Source: an uncultured Clostridia bacterium (GTDB lineage Bacteria > Bacillota > Clostridia > Christensenellales > DTU072). Taken from it: a stretch of 13,716 nt of DNA. Positions 1 through 7,059 of this stretch are shown piece after piece. The translations under genes were made by a program, and so were the position numbers. A model generated the notes under the pieces. The model made no database searches. It saw nothing but the letters and a program-made list of their open reading frames with translations, and was not told where the DNA came from. The stretch lies in the NCBI GenBank assembly GCA_934274515.1, contig CAKQTC010000021.1:1-13716 (forward strand). Reading direction: 5' to 3'. Position 1 is the first letter of the stretch, and every line of letters begins with the position of its first letter.

Positions 1-58
1 CATATCAAGTCTGCGCATCCAATTGAAATGTGGCGCTCAAATAAACTTGGGATCAAAG

Positions 59-97
59 AAAAAATAAGTCGAGGGAAATTCCCTCGACTTATTTTTT
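59..97. terminator. perfect 19-bp inverted repeat, probable bidirectional terminator
   Basis: Positions 59-77 and 79-97 are perfect reverse complements around a single A at 78. The stem core is AAGTCGAGGGAA, flanked by A6 on one side and T6 on the other, so either strand would give a GC-containing hairpin followed by a U tract. That is the signature of a bidirectional intrinsic terminator. In RNA the loop would open to about 3-5 nt. The gene it serves on the left lies outside the window. Confidence 0.7.
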
Positions 98-180
98 CGT
101 GCCCTGTACCGTCCGGCCTGCCCCATAGGCCACATTGTGTACCTATGAACATGAACCCTTGTGGCTTCAAGACTTTTCTG

Positions 181-205
181 TGGTGCGCGGTACAGGACTC
201 GAACC
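181..205 (-). other. tRNA-Leu 3'-end fragment, possible integration (att) scar
   Basis: Read on the minus strand, these 25 nt run through the TTCGAGT T-loop and the CCTGT half of the T-stem, then ACCGCGC as a 3' acceptor strand, then ACCA. That is the layout of the last 25 nt of a tRNA, and the CCTGT T-stem fits tRNA-Leu. The bases that should pair on the 5' side of the T-stem do not match (GTCGG rather than ACAGG), and no anticodon or D arm follows, so this is not a working tRNA. Integrating elements commonly copy exactly such tRNA 3' ends at their borders, so an att scar is a reasonable inference. I see no second copy in the window. Confidence 0.5.
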
Positions 206-481
206 GACAAAAAGGCGTTTTGACTTGCCTCTTTCTGTGCCAATCAGTACCATAACATGGGAAAGTAATGCAAATTTCTTGCCATCTCATGTTGGAAAAT
301 TTTATCTCATATCAACGCAGTAAGGCTAAAAATAAGGCTAAATTTTAGCCGCTGTGCAGGACATATCCCACGATTCTATTGGGCCTTCTTATATGTTTTT
401 CAAAAATATATATTGTTGTGCTTATGACCCTTCTTCCCCACCCCAAAGGTCTTTATGGCGCTTCAACGCACAAAGAAATAT

Positions 482-970
482 TCAACGACCGTTTTTCCCT
501 CTCGCCTTTTCGATAGCGACATTGATCGTCACTCCGCGGATGTAGGAGACTCTGCCGCTAAGCAGAAGCGCGGGCGGTATTTGCTGCCTCCGACAGTTTT
601 CTGCTGCGTCCCATCGGTGTATTCGAAGTTTTGGCGTAGCCTACCCGCAGTTCATCAATGCTGATTCCACGAGCGGAGGCAAGCGCCGTTTCGTAGCTGA
701 GTGTAAGTAGCCCTGTTGCCTCTAGAATGTTGGCACCACACCGACTACACGCCCCCTTTTCTTGCCCAGTTCTTTTGCCCACGAGCGGTTCAGGGAATTG
801 ACTGCGTTCTTGCTGGCGGCATAGACGCTTTGCCCTTCACTACCTTCCATGCCTCTTTCCGAGGCCATACTGACGATTACGCAGTTGGCTTGCTTTACCA
901 TGACTTGCGCCGCTACCTGTGCCCATGGAAACACACCCTTTGAGTTGCCATTCATCCACCTTTGCCACAT
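482..970 (-). pseudogene. decayed SDR gene, sorbitol-6-phosphate 2-dehydrogenase-like
   Basis: Three minus-strand reading frames together spell the C-terminal two thirds of a short-chain dehydrogenase/reductase. About 970-722 gives NSKGVF, then SERGMEGSEGQS, then the catalytic YAASK, then RSWAKELGK. After a frameshift near 731, the next frame gives ILEATGLLTLSYETALA and GRSRKLSEAA, down to about 560. After a second frameshift, a third frame gives SYIRGVTINVA to a stop at 482-484. These blocks match the arrangement in Lactobacillus/Clostridium-type sorbitol-6-phosphate dehydrogenases. The NAD-binding N-terminal Rossmann part (about the first 90-100 residues) is missing, apparently cut off where the rpoN promoter begins. 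It is not expected to make a functional enzyme. Family assignment is firm at the SDR level and tentative for the substrate. Confidence 0.8.
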
Positions 971-1035
971 TCTTCACAAGATAGCGCAATATATTATTTC
1001 TGACAGATAGTGCAATGCAGGCTGTGAATTGTCAC

Positions 1036-1064
1036 TTGTTAAGCGGGTGAAAAAATGCTATACT
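1036..1064 (+). promoter_or_regulatory. sigma-A type promoter of rpoN
   Basis: TTGTTA (1036-1041), a 17-bp spacer and TATACT (1059-1064) make a good vegetative promoter. Transcription would start near 1071. This decides the rpoN start codon: a GTG at 1069 would lie at or before the transcript's first base, so the GTG at 1099 is preferred. Confidence 0.75.
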
Positions 1065-1098
1065 CTATGTGACATCACGATGGAGAGCGGGGATAATA

Positions 1099-2454
1099 GT
1101 GGAGCTGAAACAGTCGCATGTTTTATCGCAGAAGCTTGCGCTGACGCAGACGATGCGCCAGTCGTTGGACTGCCTCCAGCTTTCTGCACCGGAGCTATGT
1201 GAGTATGTGCAGGATGTGGCGCTTTCTAATCCATTGTTGGATGTGTGTATGCCGACCTACTATGAAACAGAGCTGCCAAACGAAGATATGCGATCTGAAT
1301 ACGAACAGATTGAACTGCGCAGTGAGGAAACATGGCGTGATATGCCGAGAGGTTCTGGGAATGCACTGGATATTTCTGCCGTGCTGACACGGGAACTGAC
1401 TTTCCGAGATTACCTCAACGAACAGATTGGGCAAATGCGCCTCGTAGATGATGGGATGCTGCATCTGTGCCGTTTTCTCATTGACTGCCTCGACGGGCGC
1501 GGCTATCTTGATTGTCCACTTGAAGAATTATCGAAGGAATTTGGTATTCCGTTTTTCTCCCTTGAGCAGGCACTATATGCCATACAAATGCTCGATCCGC
1601 CGGGCATCGGCGCACGCAGCCTCTCTGAGTGTCTGATTCTGCAGCTGGTGCAGAGCCGCTCATTAGACCCCCTGACAATAGGCATCGCTCGCAATGGTCT
1701 AGAACAGTTAGGCAGACGAGATTATAAGGGGCTTGCAGCAATGTTGGGTGCCGGCGTAAGCGAGATAAAGCAGGCGAGCGCTAAGATTCTTGCGCTTGAA
1801 CCGATTCCATCACGTAGCTTTGCCAGCAGCGAGCCGATAGCATACATCGTACCCGATGCGGCATTTTCTGTGGAACAGAGCAGGGTGACAATTGAGCTGA
1901 ACAGGCGCGTTTTGCCCCGCCTTTCGGTCAACACCGAATACTCTGCGCTGCTTGCTACTTCCGATGACCCCAACGTGCAACAATATGTGCGTGAAAAACT
2001 TACAGAGGCAAACGCCATCATCAAGGGGGTTCATATGCGGTGCAATACGATCTTACGGTTGCTTACGCTGATTGCTACGGAGCAGCACGACTTCTTTTGC
2101 TCAGGTGGAACTCTTACGCCGATCACTATGCAGCAGATGGCGGAAAAAATGGACATGAGCACATCTACGGTAAGCCGTGCAATACAGAATAAATATATTC
2201 AGTATCGGGGCAGAATTGTCCCTCTTCGCAGCTTCTTCACGACTGCTATTCGCTCGGATGCTTCCGTTTCTTCCCAGGCCGTCAGGCAACGCATCCAAGA
2301 CCTGATTAAGACAGAGAATCCAGAAGCACCACTTTCGGATGAGTCAGTGCGTATAGCGCTATCAGCGCTCGGCATTGAGGTCAGTCGACGTGCTGTTGCA
2401 AAATACCGCATGGCGCTGGATATCCCGCCTTCTTCTCAGCGAAAAAAACGTTGA
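1099..2454 (+). CDS. rpoN: RNA polymerase sigma-54 factor RpoN
   Basis: Sigma-54 directs RNA polymerase to -24/-12 promoters, where melting requires an AAA+ enhancer-binding protein. The 451-residue product begins MELKQSHVLSQKLALTQTMR (region I, the activator-contact segment; the first codon is GTG). It has a short acidic linker near residues 50-75, a core-binding middle, a helix-turn-helix around residues 344-365, and the RpoN box SRRAVAKYRM at 429-438, which reads the -24 element. Length is within the usual range for Firmicutes. The start at GTG 1099 is chosen because GGGG at 1089-1092 sits 6 nt upstream, the N-terminus then matches the family, and the promoter rules out the in-frame GTG at 1069. 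The next gene, 244 bp downstream, is a sigma-54 activator, and a sigma-54 promoter lies beyond it. Whether this is the only rpoN in the genome cannot be told from the window. Confidence 0.95.
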   Translation: MELKQSHVLSQKLALTQTMRQSLDCLQLSAPELCEYVQDVALSNPLLDVCMPTYYETELPNEDMRSEYEQIELRSEETWRDMPRGSGNALDISAVLTRELTFRDYLNEQIGQMRLVDDGMLHLCRFLIDCLDGRGYLDCPLEELSKEFGIPFFSLEQALYAIQMLDPPGIGARSLSECLILQLVQSRSLDPLTIGIARNGLEQLGRRDYKGLAAMLGAGVSEIKQASAKILALEPIPSRSFASSEPIAYIVPDAAFSVEQSRVTIELNRRVLPRLSVNTEYSALLATSDDPNVQQYVREKLTEANAIIKGVHMRCNTILRLLTLIATEQHDFFCSGGTLTPITMQQMAEKMDMSTSTVSRAIQNKYIQYRGRIVPLRSFFTTAIRSDASVSSQAVRQRIQDLIKTENPEAPLSDESVRIALSALGIEVSRRAVAKYRMALDIPPSSQRKKR

Positions 2455-2698
2455 GGCAACAATGGGCATATGCCTCCTTGCCGATGAAGCTTTGCAGGAA
2501 GCATACTGCTGAAATGAGTTTTTATCAAGATAATTCCGCTTATACACCGGGTAATTAACATCTGTATTGCATACGTATTGCAGCAACAATCTGTAACCTT
2601 CTCAGCGAAATAGTTAAGGCGGACACAGAGAAGCCCATAGAGGTTAATGCCATATATAGAAAACGGCAGAAGAAATGTTGTGCGAGGGGGGTCCTGTT

Positions 2699-4081
2699 AT
2701 GTTATCAAACTACATTGAACAATTATTTAAACTTGATAATTATTATGATGGCCTAATTGTTACAGACAACAAAGGCTATATCGAGTTTTTTATGACATAC
2801 CGTCCTGATATCAGCGGCGCTAAGCAGGAAGACTTAGTCGGCAAGCATGTTCTTGATATTTATCCGGGGCTGACCGAGGAAACAAGTACGATTATGCGGG
2901 TGTTGCGTAGCGGCGAGCCGATTTACAACGAATACCAGACCTTGATTACCTGCCGCGAGGAGGTATTTCAATCCGTTAATACAACTATGCCGATTCGCGC
3001 AGGAGGTACAGGCGAGATCATAGGGGCAATTGATGTATCAAGATACGCAAGTCGTTTCTACGAAAAGCAAAGCATCAATCTTCACTCTGCTCACACGAGA
3101 AAGGGGTCTTTTTACTGCGTTGATGATATTATAACCTGCTCAGAAGATATGGAGGCGATTAAACGAAAAATCCCATTGATCTCAAAAACAGATTCGACAG
3201 TGCTGATCACCGGACGGTCTGGTACAGGAAAGGAGTTGATTGCTCAGTCTATTCACACCTCAAGCAATCGGGCAGATAAGGCATTCGTATCTCAAAATTG
3301 TGCCGCAATACCTGCGACGTTGCTGGAGAGCATCCTCTTTGGTACAACCAAGGGAAGCTACACTGGAGCCGAAAACAAGCCGGGACTTTTCGAGATTGCA
3401 AATGGGGGAACGTTATTTCTTGATGAGATCAATTCTATGGATATTAGCGTTCAGCCAAAGCTGCTGCGTGCAATTGAGGAAAAGCGTGTCTGCCGTCTGG
3501 GCAGCTATAAGCCACTCGAAGTCGATGTTAAAATCGTTGCAGCAATGAATGAAGACCCGCAGGAATGCGTTCGCAAAGGAAAGCTGCGCGAGGACTTGCT
3601 CTATCGACTAAGTGTTGTTCGGGTGGATATGCCGACGCTGCAGGAGCGACGCTGCGATATCGAGCTTTTGATGAAATATTTCATAAGCAAGTTCAACAGT
3701 AGTATGAAAAAGGACATTTTCGGTGTTGATGAAGAAGTAAAAAAATTGTTTGAGGAATATCCGTGGCCCGGAAATGTCCGAGAGCTTCGCAATACGATAG
3801 AGGGCGCCTTTAATGTCGCACAAGGGAAATATATTCATGCGAGGGATCTGACGGGCTATATTGTACAACAATGCGGGCAACATGAGAAAGATTCATTGCC
3901 ATGTAGCACTGGCGCTGATGAGGGGCCTTCCGGATTAAATGACCAGATTCATTCCGTGGAAAAGGGAATCATTGAGGATGCGCTGAAAAAAACCTCTACA
4001 TATGCAGAGGCTGCACGACTAATCGGTATTTCTCGACAGGCTTTTATGTACAAAATGAAGAAATATAAAATCGACGTATGA
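2699..4081 (+). CDS. sigma-54-dependent activator, PAS-AAA+-Fis HTH (RocR-like architecture)
   Basis: This is an enhancer-binding protein of 460 residues. A PAS sensor domain occupies about 8-115. The AAA+ domain has Walker A GRSGTGKE (172-179), the sigma-54 contact loop GSYTGA (219-224; canonical GAFTGA, with the common Tyr-for-Phe change), Walker B GGTLFLDEIN (236-245) and the REDLLYRL segment (297-304). A Fis-type helix-turn-helix lies at about 434-456. Length and domain order match RocR, the Bacillus activator of arginine catabolism, which responds to ornithine or citrulline. An arginine-related ligand is inference only. Start ATG 2699 has GAGGGGGG 7 nt upstream and gives a sensible N-terminus; an in-frame ATG at 2675 lacks a ribosome binding site. 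It most likely acts on the sigma-54 promoter at 4290-4306. It ends 10 nt before a strong inverted repeat. Confidence 0.93.
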   Translation: MLSNYIEQLFKLDNYYDGLIVTDNKGYIEFFMTYRPDISGAKQEDLVGKHVLDIYPGLTEETSTIMRVLRSGEPIYNEYQTLITCREEVFQSVNTTMPIRAGGTGEIIGAIDVSRYASRFYEKQSINLHSAHTRKGSFYCVDDIITCSEDMEAIKRKIPLISKTDSTVLITGRSGTGKELIAQSIHTSSNRADKAFVSQNCAAIPATLLESILFGTTKGSYTGAENKPGLFEIANGGTLFLDEINSMDISVQPKLLRAIEEKRVCRLGSYKPLEVDVKIVAAMNEDPQECVRKGKLREDLLYRLSVVRVDMPTLQERRCDIELLMKYFISKFNSSMKKDIFGVDEEVKKLFEEYPWPGNVRELRNTIEGAFNVAQGKYIHARDLTGYIVQQCGQHEKDSLPCSTGADEGPSGLNDQIHSVEKGIIEDALKKTSTYAEAARLIGISRQAFMYKMKKYKIDV

Positions 4082-4091
4082 ATCGTTAGTC

Positions 4092-4125
4092 AAAAAATTT
4101 TGACACATAGGTGTCAAAATTTTTT
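4092..4125. terminator. 15-bp perfect inverted repeat: terminator and/or activator-binding site
   Basis: Positions 4092-4106 and 4111-4125 are perfect reverse complements around the loop ATAG. The stem ends in A6/T6, so it would act as an intrinsic terminator for the activator gene, which stops at 4081, and for transcripts from the other strand. The core TTTTGACAC-ATAG-GTGTCAAAA also looks like a dimeric DNA-binding site. It sits about 200 bp upstream of the predicted sigma-54 start, a normal distance for an enhancer site. The two roles are not exclusive. The terminator role is better supported. Confidence 0.7.
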
Positions 4126-4139
4126 GCGTATATGCAAAA
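4122..4139. repeat. imperfect palindrome, possible second activator site
   Basis: TTTTGC-GTATAT-GCAAAA is symmetric in its outer 6 bp arms and overlaps the end of the preceding inverted repeat. Enhancer-binding proteins usually bind two or more dyads in tandem upstream of the promoter, so it could be a second, weaker site. Evidence is symmetry and position only. Confidence 0.35.
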
Positions 4140-4252
4140 TTTTTTGGCAATTAGGAGCTGGAAGACGAACTGGCCGGCGCTCTTGCTTGGCTTAAAACGG
4201 CGGCTCAAAGACCGGCGGTGTTGCATAAAAACTCGGAATAGCAAAGAACTCT

Positions 4253-4273
4253 ATAAAATTAGTGTAATTTTAT
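4253..4273. promoter_or_regulatory. 9-bp perfect palindrome beside the sigma-54 promoter
   Basis: ATAAAATTA (4253-4261), spacer GTG and TAATTTTAT (4265-4273) form a perfect 9-bp dyad ending 18 bp before the -24 GG. The AT-rich dyad would suit a repressor, a DNA-bending protein or the activator. It does not clearly match the ARG box pattern TGAAT-N4-ATTCA. The factor that binds is unknown. Confidence 0.4.
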
Positions 4274-4289
4274 GTTTGACGCCCTCGTT

Positions 4290-4306
4290 CTGGCACACAT
4301 TTTGCT
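4290..4306 (+). promoter_or_regulatory. sigma-54 (-24/-12) promoter of the GME/transporter operon
   Basis: The sequence CTGGCACACATTTTGCT matches the sigma-54 consensus YTGGCAC-N5-TTGCW. The invariant GG is at 4292-4293 and the invariant GC at 4304-4305, with exactly 10 bp between them. Transcription would begin near 4317, leaving a leader of about 72 nt before the ATG at 4389. Its position between the activator gene and the operon, in the same window as rpoN, strongly supports function. Confidence 0.88.
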
Positions 4307-4388
4307 GGTATACAAGTAGCACAACGACGTGGTCTCATTGAAGGCCGAAATCGTTGAATCTGCTTTAAAAACGAGGAGGATAATGCTA

Positions 4389-5333
4389 ATGACAGATGTA
4401 AAACATGACATTGATGCTCTTGCTGGTGAGCGGTGGTTCCCACTCGAGACGACAATCACTGAGGATATGAGCAGTATATGGGGCGACTGGGGCGTGTGCT
4501 CAGAGGTCGATAAGCTTAAAGCGGTTTTGATGCGCCGTCCCGGAAAAGAAGTAGAGAATTTTGACTGGAAAGCCGCTCGATTCCGGGCTCCAATCGACCC
4601 CGAGAAGTTCCGTGCTCAGCATGATGCACTTGCCGATGTATACCGCGCACATGGTGTACAGGTACACTATGTCGATGAGCAGCGCAGTGACCGCCCCAAC
4701 GCACTTTTCTGCCGCGATTTAGTCTTCATGACACCAGAAGGCGCAATCGTTACCCGTCCTGCAACGGAAGCTCGCAGAGGCGAGGAGCGTTATGCGGCAA
4801 AGAAATTGGCCGATCTTGGTGTACCGATTATTCGCACGATTTGTGGCGGCGCGACTTTTGAGGGTGCAATGGGAATGTGGATTGATCGCCATACAGTAAT
4901 CCTTGCAAGCGGTGTACGTACAAATCGCGAGGGCTATGAAATGGTTCGCTATGAGCTTGAACGTATGGGAGTAACGCAGATTATTCATATGCAGATTCCC
5001 TATGGTCATGCGCACATTGACGGATTAGTAAATATGGCAAGTCATGATGTTGCTATGATCCACGCCTCTCAGGTCCCCTATGATGTTTGTGATGCGCTGA
5101 AGAAAAAGGGAATTAAGCTACTTGAGTGTCCCTCGAGAAATGAGGCTAAGGAGACCCTTGCAATCAATTATGTTGCTATTGAACCGGGCTTGGTTGTTAT
5201 GCCAGCTGGTAATCCGCGCTCACAAGAGTTACTGGAGAAAAACGGAATCAAGGTTATTCCCATTCAGTTTGATGAAGTCCTTAAGGGCTTCGGCGCTATG
5301 CACTGCTGTACCGCATTCTTAAAACGCGGTTAA
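4389..5333 (+). CDS. guanidine-modifying enzyme paralogue 1 (arginine deiminase / DDAH / amidinotransferase superfamily)
   Basis: The 314-residue protein belongs to the pentein-fold superfamily that attacks the guanidinium carbon of arginine-like substrates through a cysteine thiouronium intermediate. Visible core residues are Asp110 in FCRD, Glu158 in FEGA, His209 and Asp211 in HID, and the nucleophile Cys306 in HCCT near the C-terminus. The usual EG(G/A)D motif reads EGAM here, so its Asp is replaced by Met161. The protein is cytoplasmic, with no signal peptide. Start ATG 4389 has AGGAGG (4374-4379) 9 nt upstream and aligns with the start of paralogue 2; ATG 4383 is only 3 nt from the ribosome binding site. 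It is the first gene of the sigma-54-driven operon. About 60% of residues are identical to paralogue 2 by hand alignment. The substrate is unknown; a deiminase, dimethylaminohydrolase or amidinotransferase activity is possible. Confidence 0.88.
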   Translation: MTDVKHDIDALAGERWFPLETTITEDMSSIWGDWGVCSEVDKLKAVLMRRPGKEVENFDWKAARFRAPIDPEKFRAQHDALADVYRAHGVQVHYVDEQRSDRPNALFCRDLVFMTPEGAIVTRPATEARRGEERYAAKKLADLGVPIIRTICGGATFEGAMGMWIDRHTVILASGVRTNREGYEMVRYELERMGVTQIIHMQIPYGHAHIDGLVNMASHDVAMIHASQVPYDVCDALKKKGIKLLECPSRNEAKETLAINYVAIEPGLVVMPAGNPRSQELLEKNGIKVIPIQFDEVLKGFGAMHCCTAFLKRG

Positions 5334-5369
5334 TATTAGCAAATGGGATATGAAAGGAGCCTCAGCAAA

Positions 5370-6977
5370 ATGAAGACGAAGAAATATATCAGTCTCCTGA
5401 TGGCTATCATAATGATGCTCAGCCTATTTGCGGGCTGCGGCAGCGAGGGCAATACCCCATCGGTGAGCGATGATAAGGACACGCTTTACCTCCGGCTTTC
5501 CTCTGCGCTCCAAAGCACCGACTGGCAACAGACCTCTGCCATGGAAGGCAATAAAATCACTTATGTTCAACTTTTTGAAGGCCTTTATGGCATTGATGAG
5601 TCTGCAGGCGGCTACTACAACCTACTGGCAAAGGATATTCAGGTCAGTGAAGATGGTCTTACCTATACCATCGAGCTTGTGGATGCCACCTTCCAGAACG
5701 GAGATCCTCTTACGGCAGAGGACGTCGTATTCAGCTATGAGCTGGCAATGCAGAATTCTAAATTCGGTTATGTGACCTCTATGATCGACTCGATCAAGGC
5801 AGACGGTGACAAAACTGTAATCATGACGCTCAAATATCCCTATTCTGCCATCTCTCACACCTTTTTTACCATTAAAATTTACAGCAAGAGAGAATATCAG
5901 GAAATCATTGATAGCGGGGTTCCCTTTGGAACCAGGCCGCATACAGCGGGAACGGGACCTTATTATGTATCTGAGTATGATGTTTCCGCCGGCGTGAAGC
6001 TGAAGGCCTATGAAAATTATTGGCAGGGCGCACCGGCAATCAAAAATGTTGAATACCGTCTTATCACCGAGGACGCTGCGGCAGTCATCGCATATGAGAA
6101 TGGTGAGCTTGACTATCTCATGGATGCGCCCTTGTCCGAGTGGGAGGACATTGAATCCTCTGCCCAAGGACGTTGCACACTGGCAAAGGCGAACGATATT
6201 CAGTTTCTCGGCATCAACTATCAATCCCCGTCTAACAATGGTATTCTTGCCAATCCCAAAGTCCGTGAAGCGATATTCTATGCTATTAATAAGGAAAGCG
6301 TTGTTAAGGCTGCGACCAGCGGCTATGGTACAGTAGCATATGAATACATGGTTCCTGACTATGTAGCAACCGCTCCGCGCGCTAGTGATGGAAGGTTTAA
6401 AACCTATGACTATAATAAGGATGCCTGCCATCAGGCGTTGCTTGATGCCGGCTTTTCCGAAGAGCAGATTGCTGCGGGTATCAATGTCGGTACCATCCTG
6501 ACCTACAATGCCGATACGGCACCGAAAGCAAAGGCCGCAGTTGTCATTCAGGCGTGCTTGGCCGAGAATGGTATGATCGCCAATGTTGAAATCGGCGAAA
6601 CTGGTCCTGTGACAGAGCGTCTCTATGCACTTGACTATGATATGTGCGTATATTCGGACAGTGGTAACTATGATTACAATAACATTCGCCAGCAGGTTGA
6701 TTCAGAGTCTGTCGGAATGTATGTTGTCTGCTATAAAGATGATAAAAACACATTCGACTGGCAAAAGATTGAGAATCTGGTTGATCAGGGTGTTCTTGCT
6801 ACCGACACCAAGGAACGATATGATATTTACACTGAGCTGTGGAGCATGATTATGGACACCAAGACAATCCTGCCCCTTTATCATGGAGCCGTCGGCATTG
6901 CATGGTCTGACCGCGTAAAGATTGACAGCATTAACCCATTCTACTACCACCTGACCGATATCAGTTGGGCTAAATAA
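5370..6977 (+). CDS. ABC transporter substrate-binding lipoprotein, family 5 (peptide/nickel/opine type)
   Basis: This is the extracytoplasmic receptor of the importer encoded downstream. The 535-residue product starts with a lysine-containing n-region and a hydrophobic stretch (about 6-21), then a lipobox-like FAGC with Cys23 as the expected lipid anchor. A Ser/Asp/Gly-rich linker follows. The family-5 hallmark appears around residues 90-125 as SEDGLTYTIELVDATFQNGD followed by LTAEDVVFSYE. The mature fold extends to the end, consistent with full length. ATG 5370 is preferred over an in-frame ATG at 5343 because GAAAGGAG (5352-5359) lies 10 nt upstream and the signal peptide then begins properly. 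It starts 36 nt after GME paralogue 1. A hairpin follows the gene. Family-5 receptors bind di/oligopeptides, nickel, opines and other compounds, so the ligand is not defined by family. Confidence 0.93.
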   Translation: MKTKKYISLLMAIIMMLSLFAGCGSEGNTPSVSDDKDTLYLRLSSALQSTDWQQTSAMEGNKITYVQLFEGLYGIDESAGGYYNLLAKDIQVSEDGLTYTIELVDATFQNGDPLTAEDVVFSYELAMQNSKFGYVTSMIDSIKADGDKTVIMTLKYPYSAISHTFFTIKIYSKREYQEIIDSGVPFGTRPHTAGTGPYYVSEYDVSAGVKLKAYENYWQGAPAIKNVEYRLITEDAAAVIAYENGELDYLMDAPLSEWEDIESSAQGRCTLAKANDIQFLGINYQSPSNNGILANPKVREAIFYAINKESVVKAATSGYGTVAYEYMVPDYVATAPRASDGRFKTYDYNKDACHQALLDAGFSEEQIAAGINVGTILTYNADTAPKAKAAVVIQACLAENGMIANVEIGETGPVTERLYALDYDMCVYSDSGNYDYNNIRQQVDSESVGMYVVCYKDDKNTFDWQKIENLVDQGVLATDTKERYDIYTELWSMIMDTKTILPLYHGAVGIAWSDRVKIDSINPFYYHLTDISWAK

Positions 6978-6999
6978 ACTCTTTCCTGTAGGATAAGTG

Positions 7000-7039
7000 G
7001 ATCAGCTATCGTTGGTCCTTAGGCTGACGATAGCTGATC
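7000..7039 (+). repeat. intercistronic hairpin between receptor and permease genes
   Basis: GATCAGCTATCGT (7000-7012) pairs perfectly over 13 bp with 7027-7039 across a 14-nt loop. The hairpin is followed by TCTCAAAAAAG, with no U tract, so full termination in the operon direction is unlikely. Hairpins here commonly block 3' exonucleases or cause partial termination, raising receptor levels above the permeases. It ends 21 nt before the next ATG. Part of its right arm resembles the hairpin at 11956-11973. Confidence 0.7.
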
Positions 7040-7059
7040 TCTCAAAAAAGGGGGCAAGT

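Larger units (their letters stand above)
1..481. other. gene-poor left flank
   Basis: I find no convincing protein gene in this stretch. It contains the inverted repeat at 59-97 and the tRNA-like fragment at 181-205, both listed separately. It also has a short direct repeat AAGGCTAAA (322-330 and 335-343), the second copy of which forms a small hairpin, GGCTAAA/TTTAGCC, at 336-350. The open frames here are short, lack ribosome binding sites and resemble no family I know. The appearance is of decayed sequence at the edge of an island. Confidence 0.6.

Noticed and set aside
109..119. CCGTCCGGCCT also found at 13037-13047, considered as flanking repeat of an element
   Set aside because: Only 11 bp, GC-rich and partly self-complementary; surrounding bases do not match, so chance or hairpin composition explains it.
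2453..2482. Small hairpins after rpoN (GAGGCA/TGCCTC or GGCAA/TTGCC)
   Set aside because: Short competing stems with no U tract; too weak to call a terminator.
2565..2582. Direct repeat TATTGCA twice at 11-bp spacing upstream of the activator gene
   Set aside because: One helical turn apart, so it could be an operator, but it is short, AT-rich, and no promoter is clear beside it.
4155..4241. Protein-like stretch ELEDELAGALAWLKTAAQRP in the gap before the operon
   Set aside because: It starts directly after a stop, with no start codon or ribosome binding site, and is only 28 codons long. It could be a relic, but there is not enough to call a gene.
5622..6431. Long open frame on the minus strand (about 269 codons)
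   Set aside because: It lies wholly antisense to the intact family-5 receptor gene, has no ribosome binding site or family features, and is explained by codon composition of the real gene.
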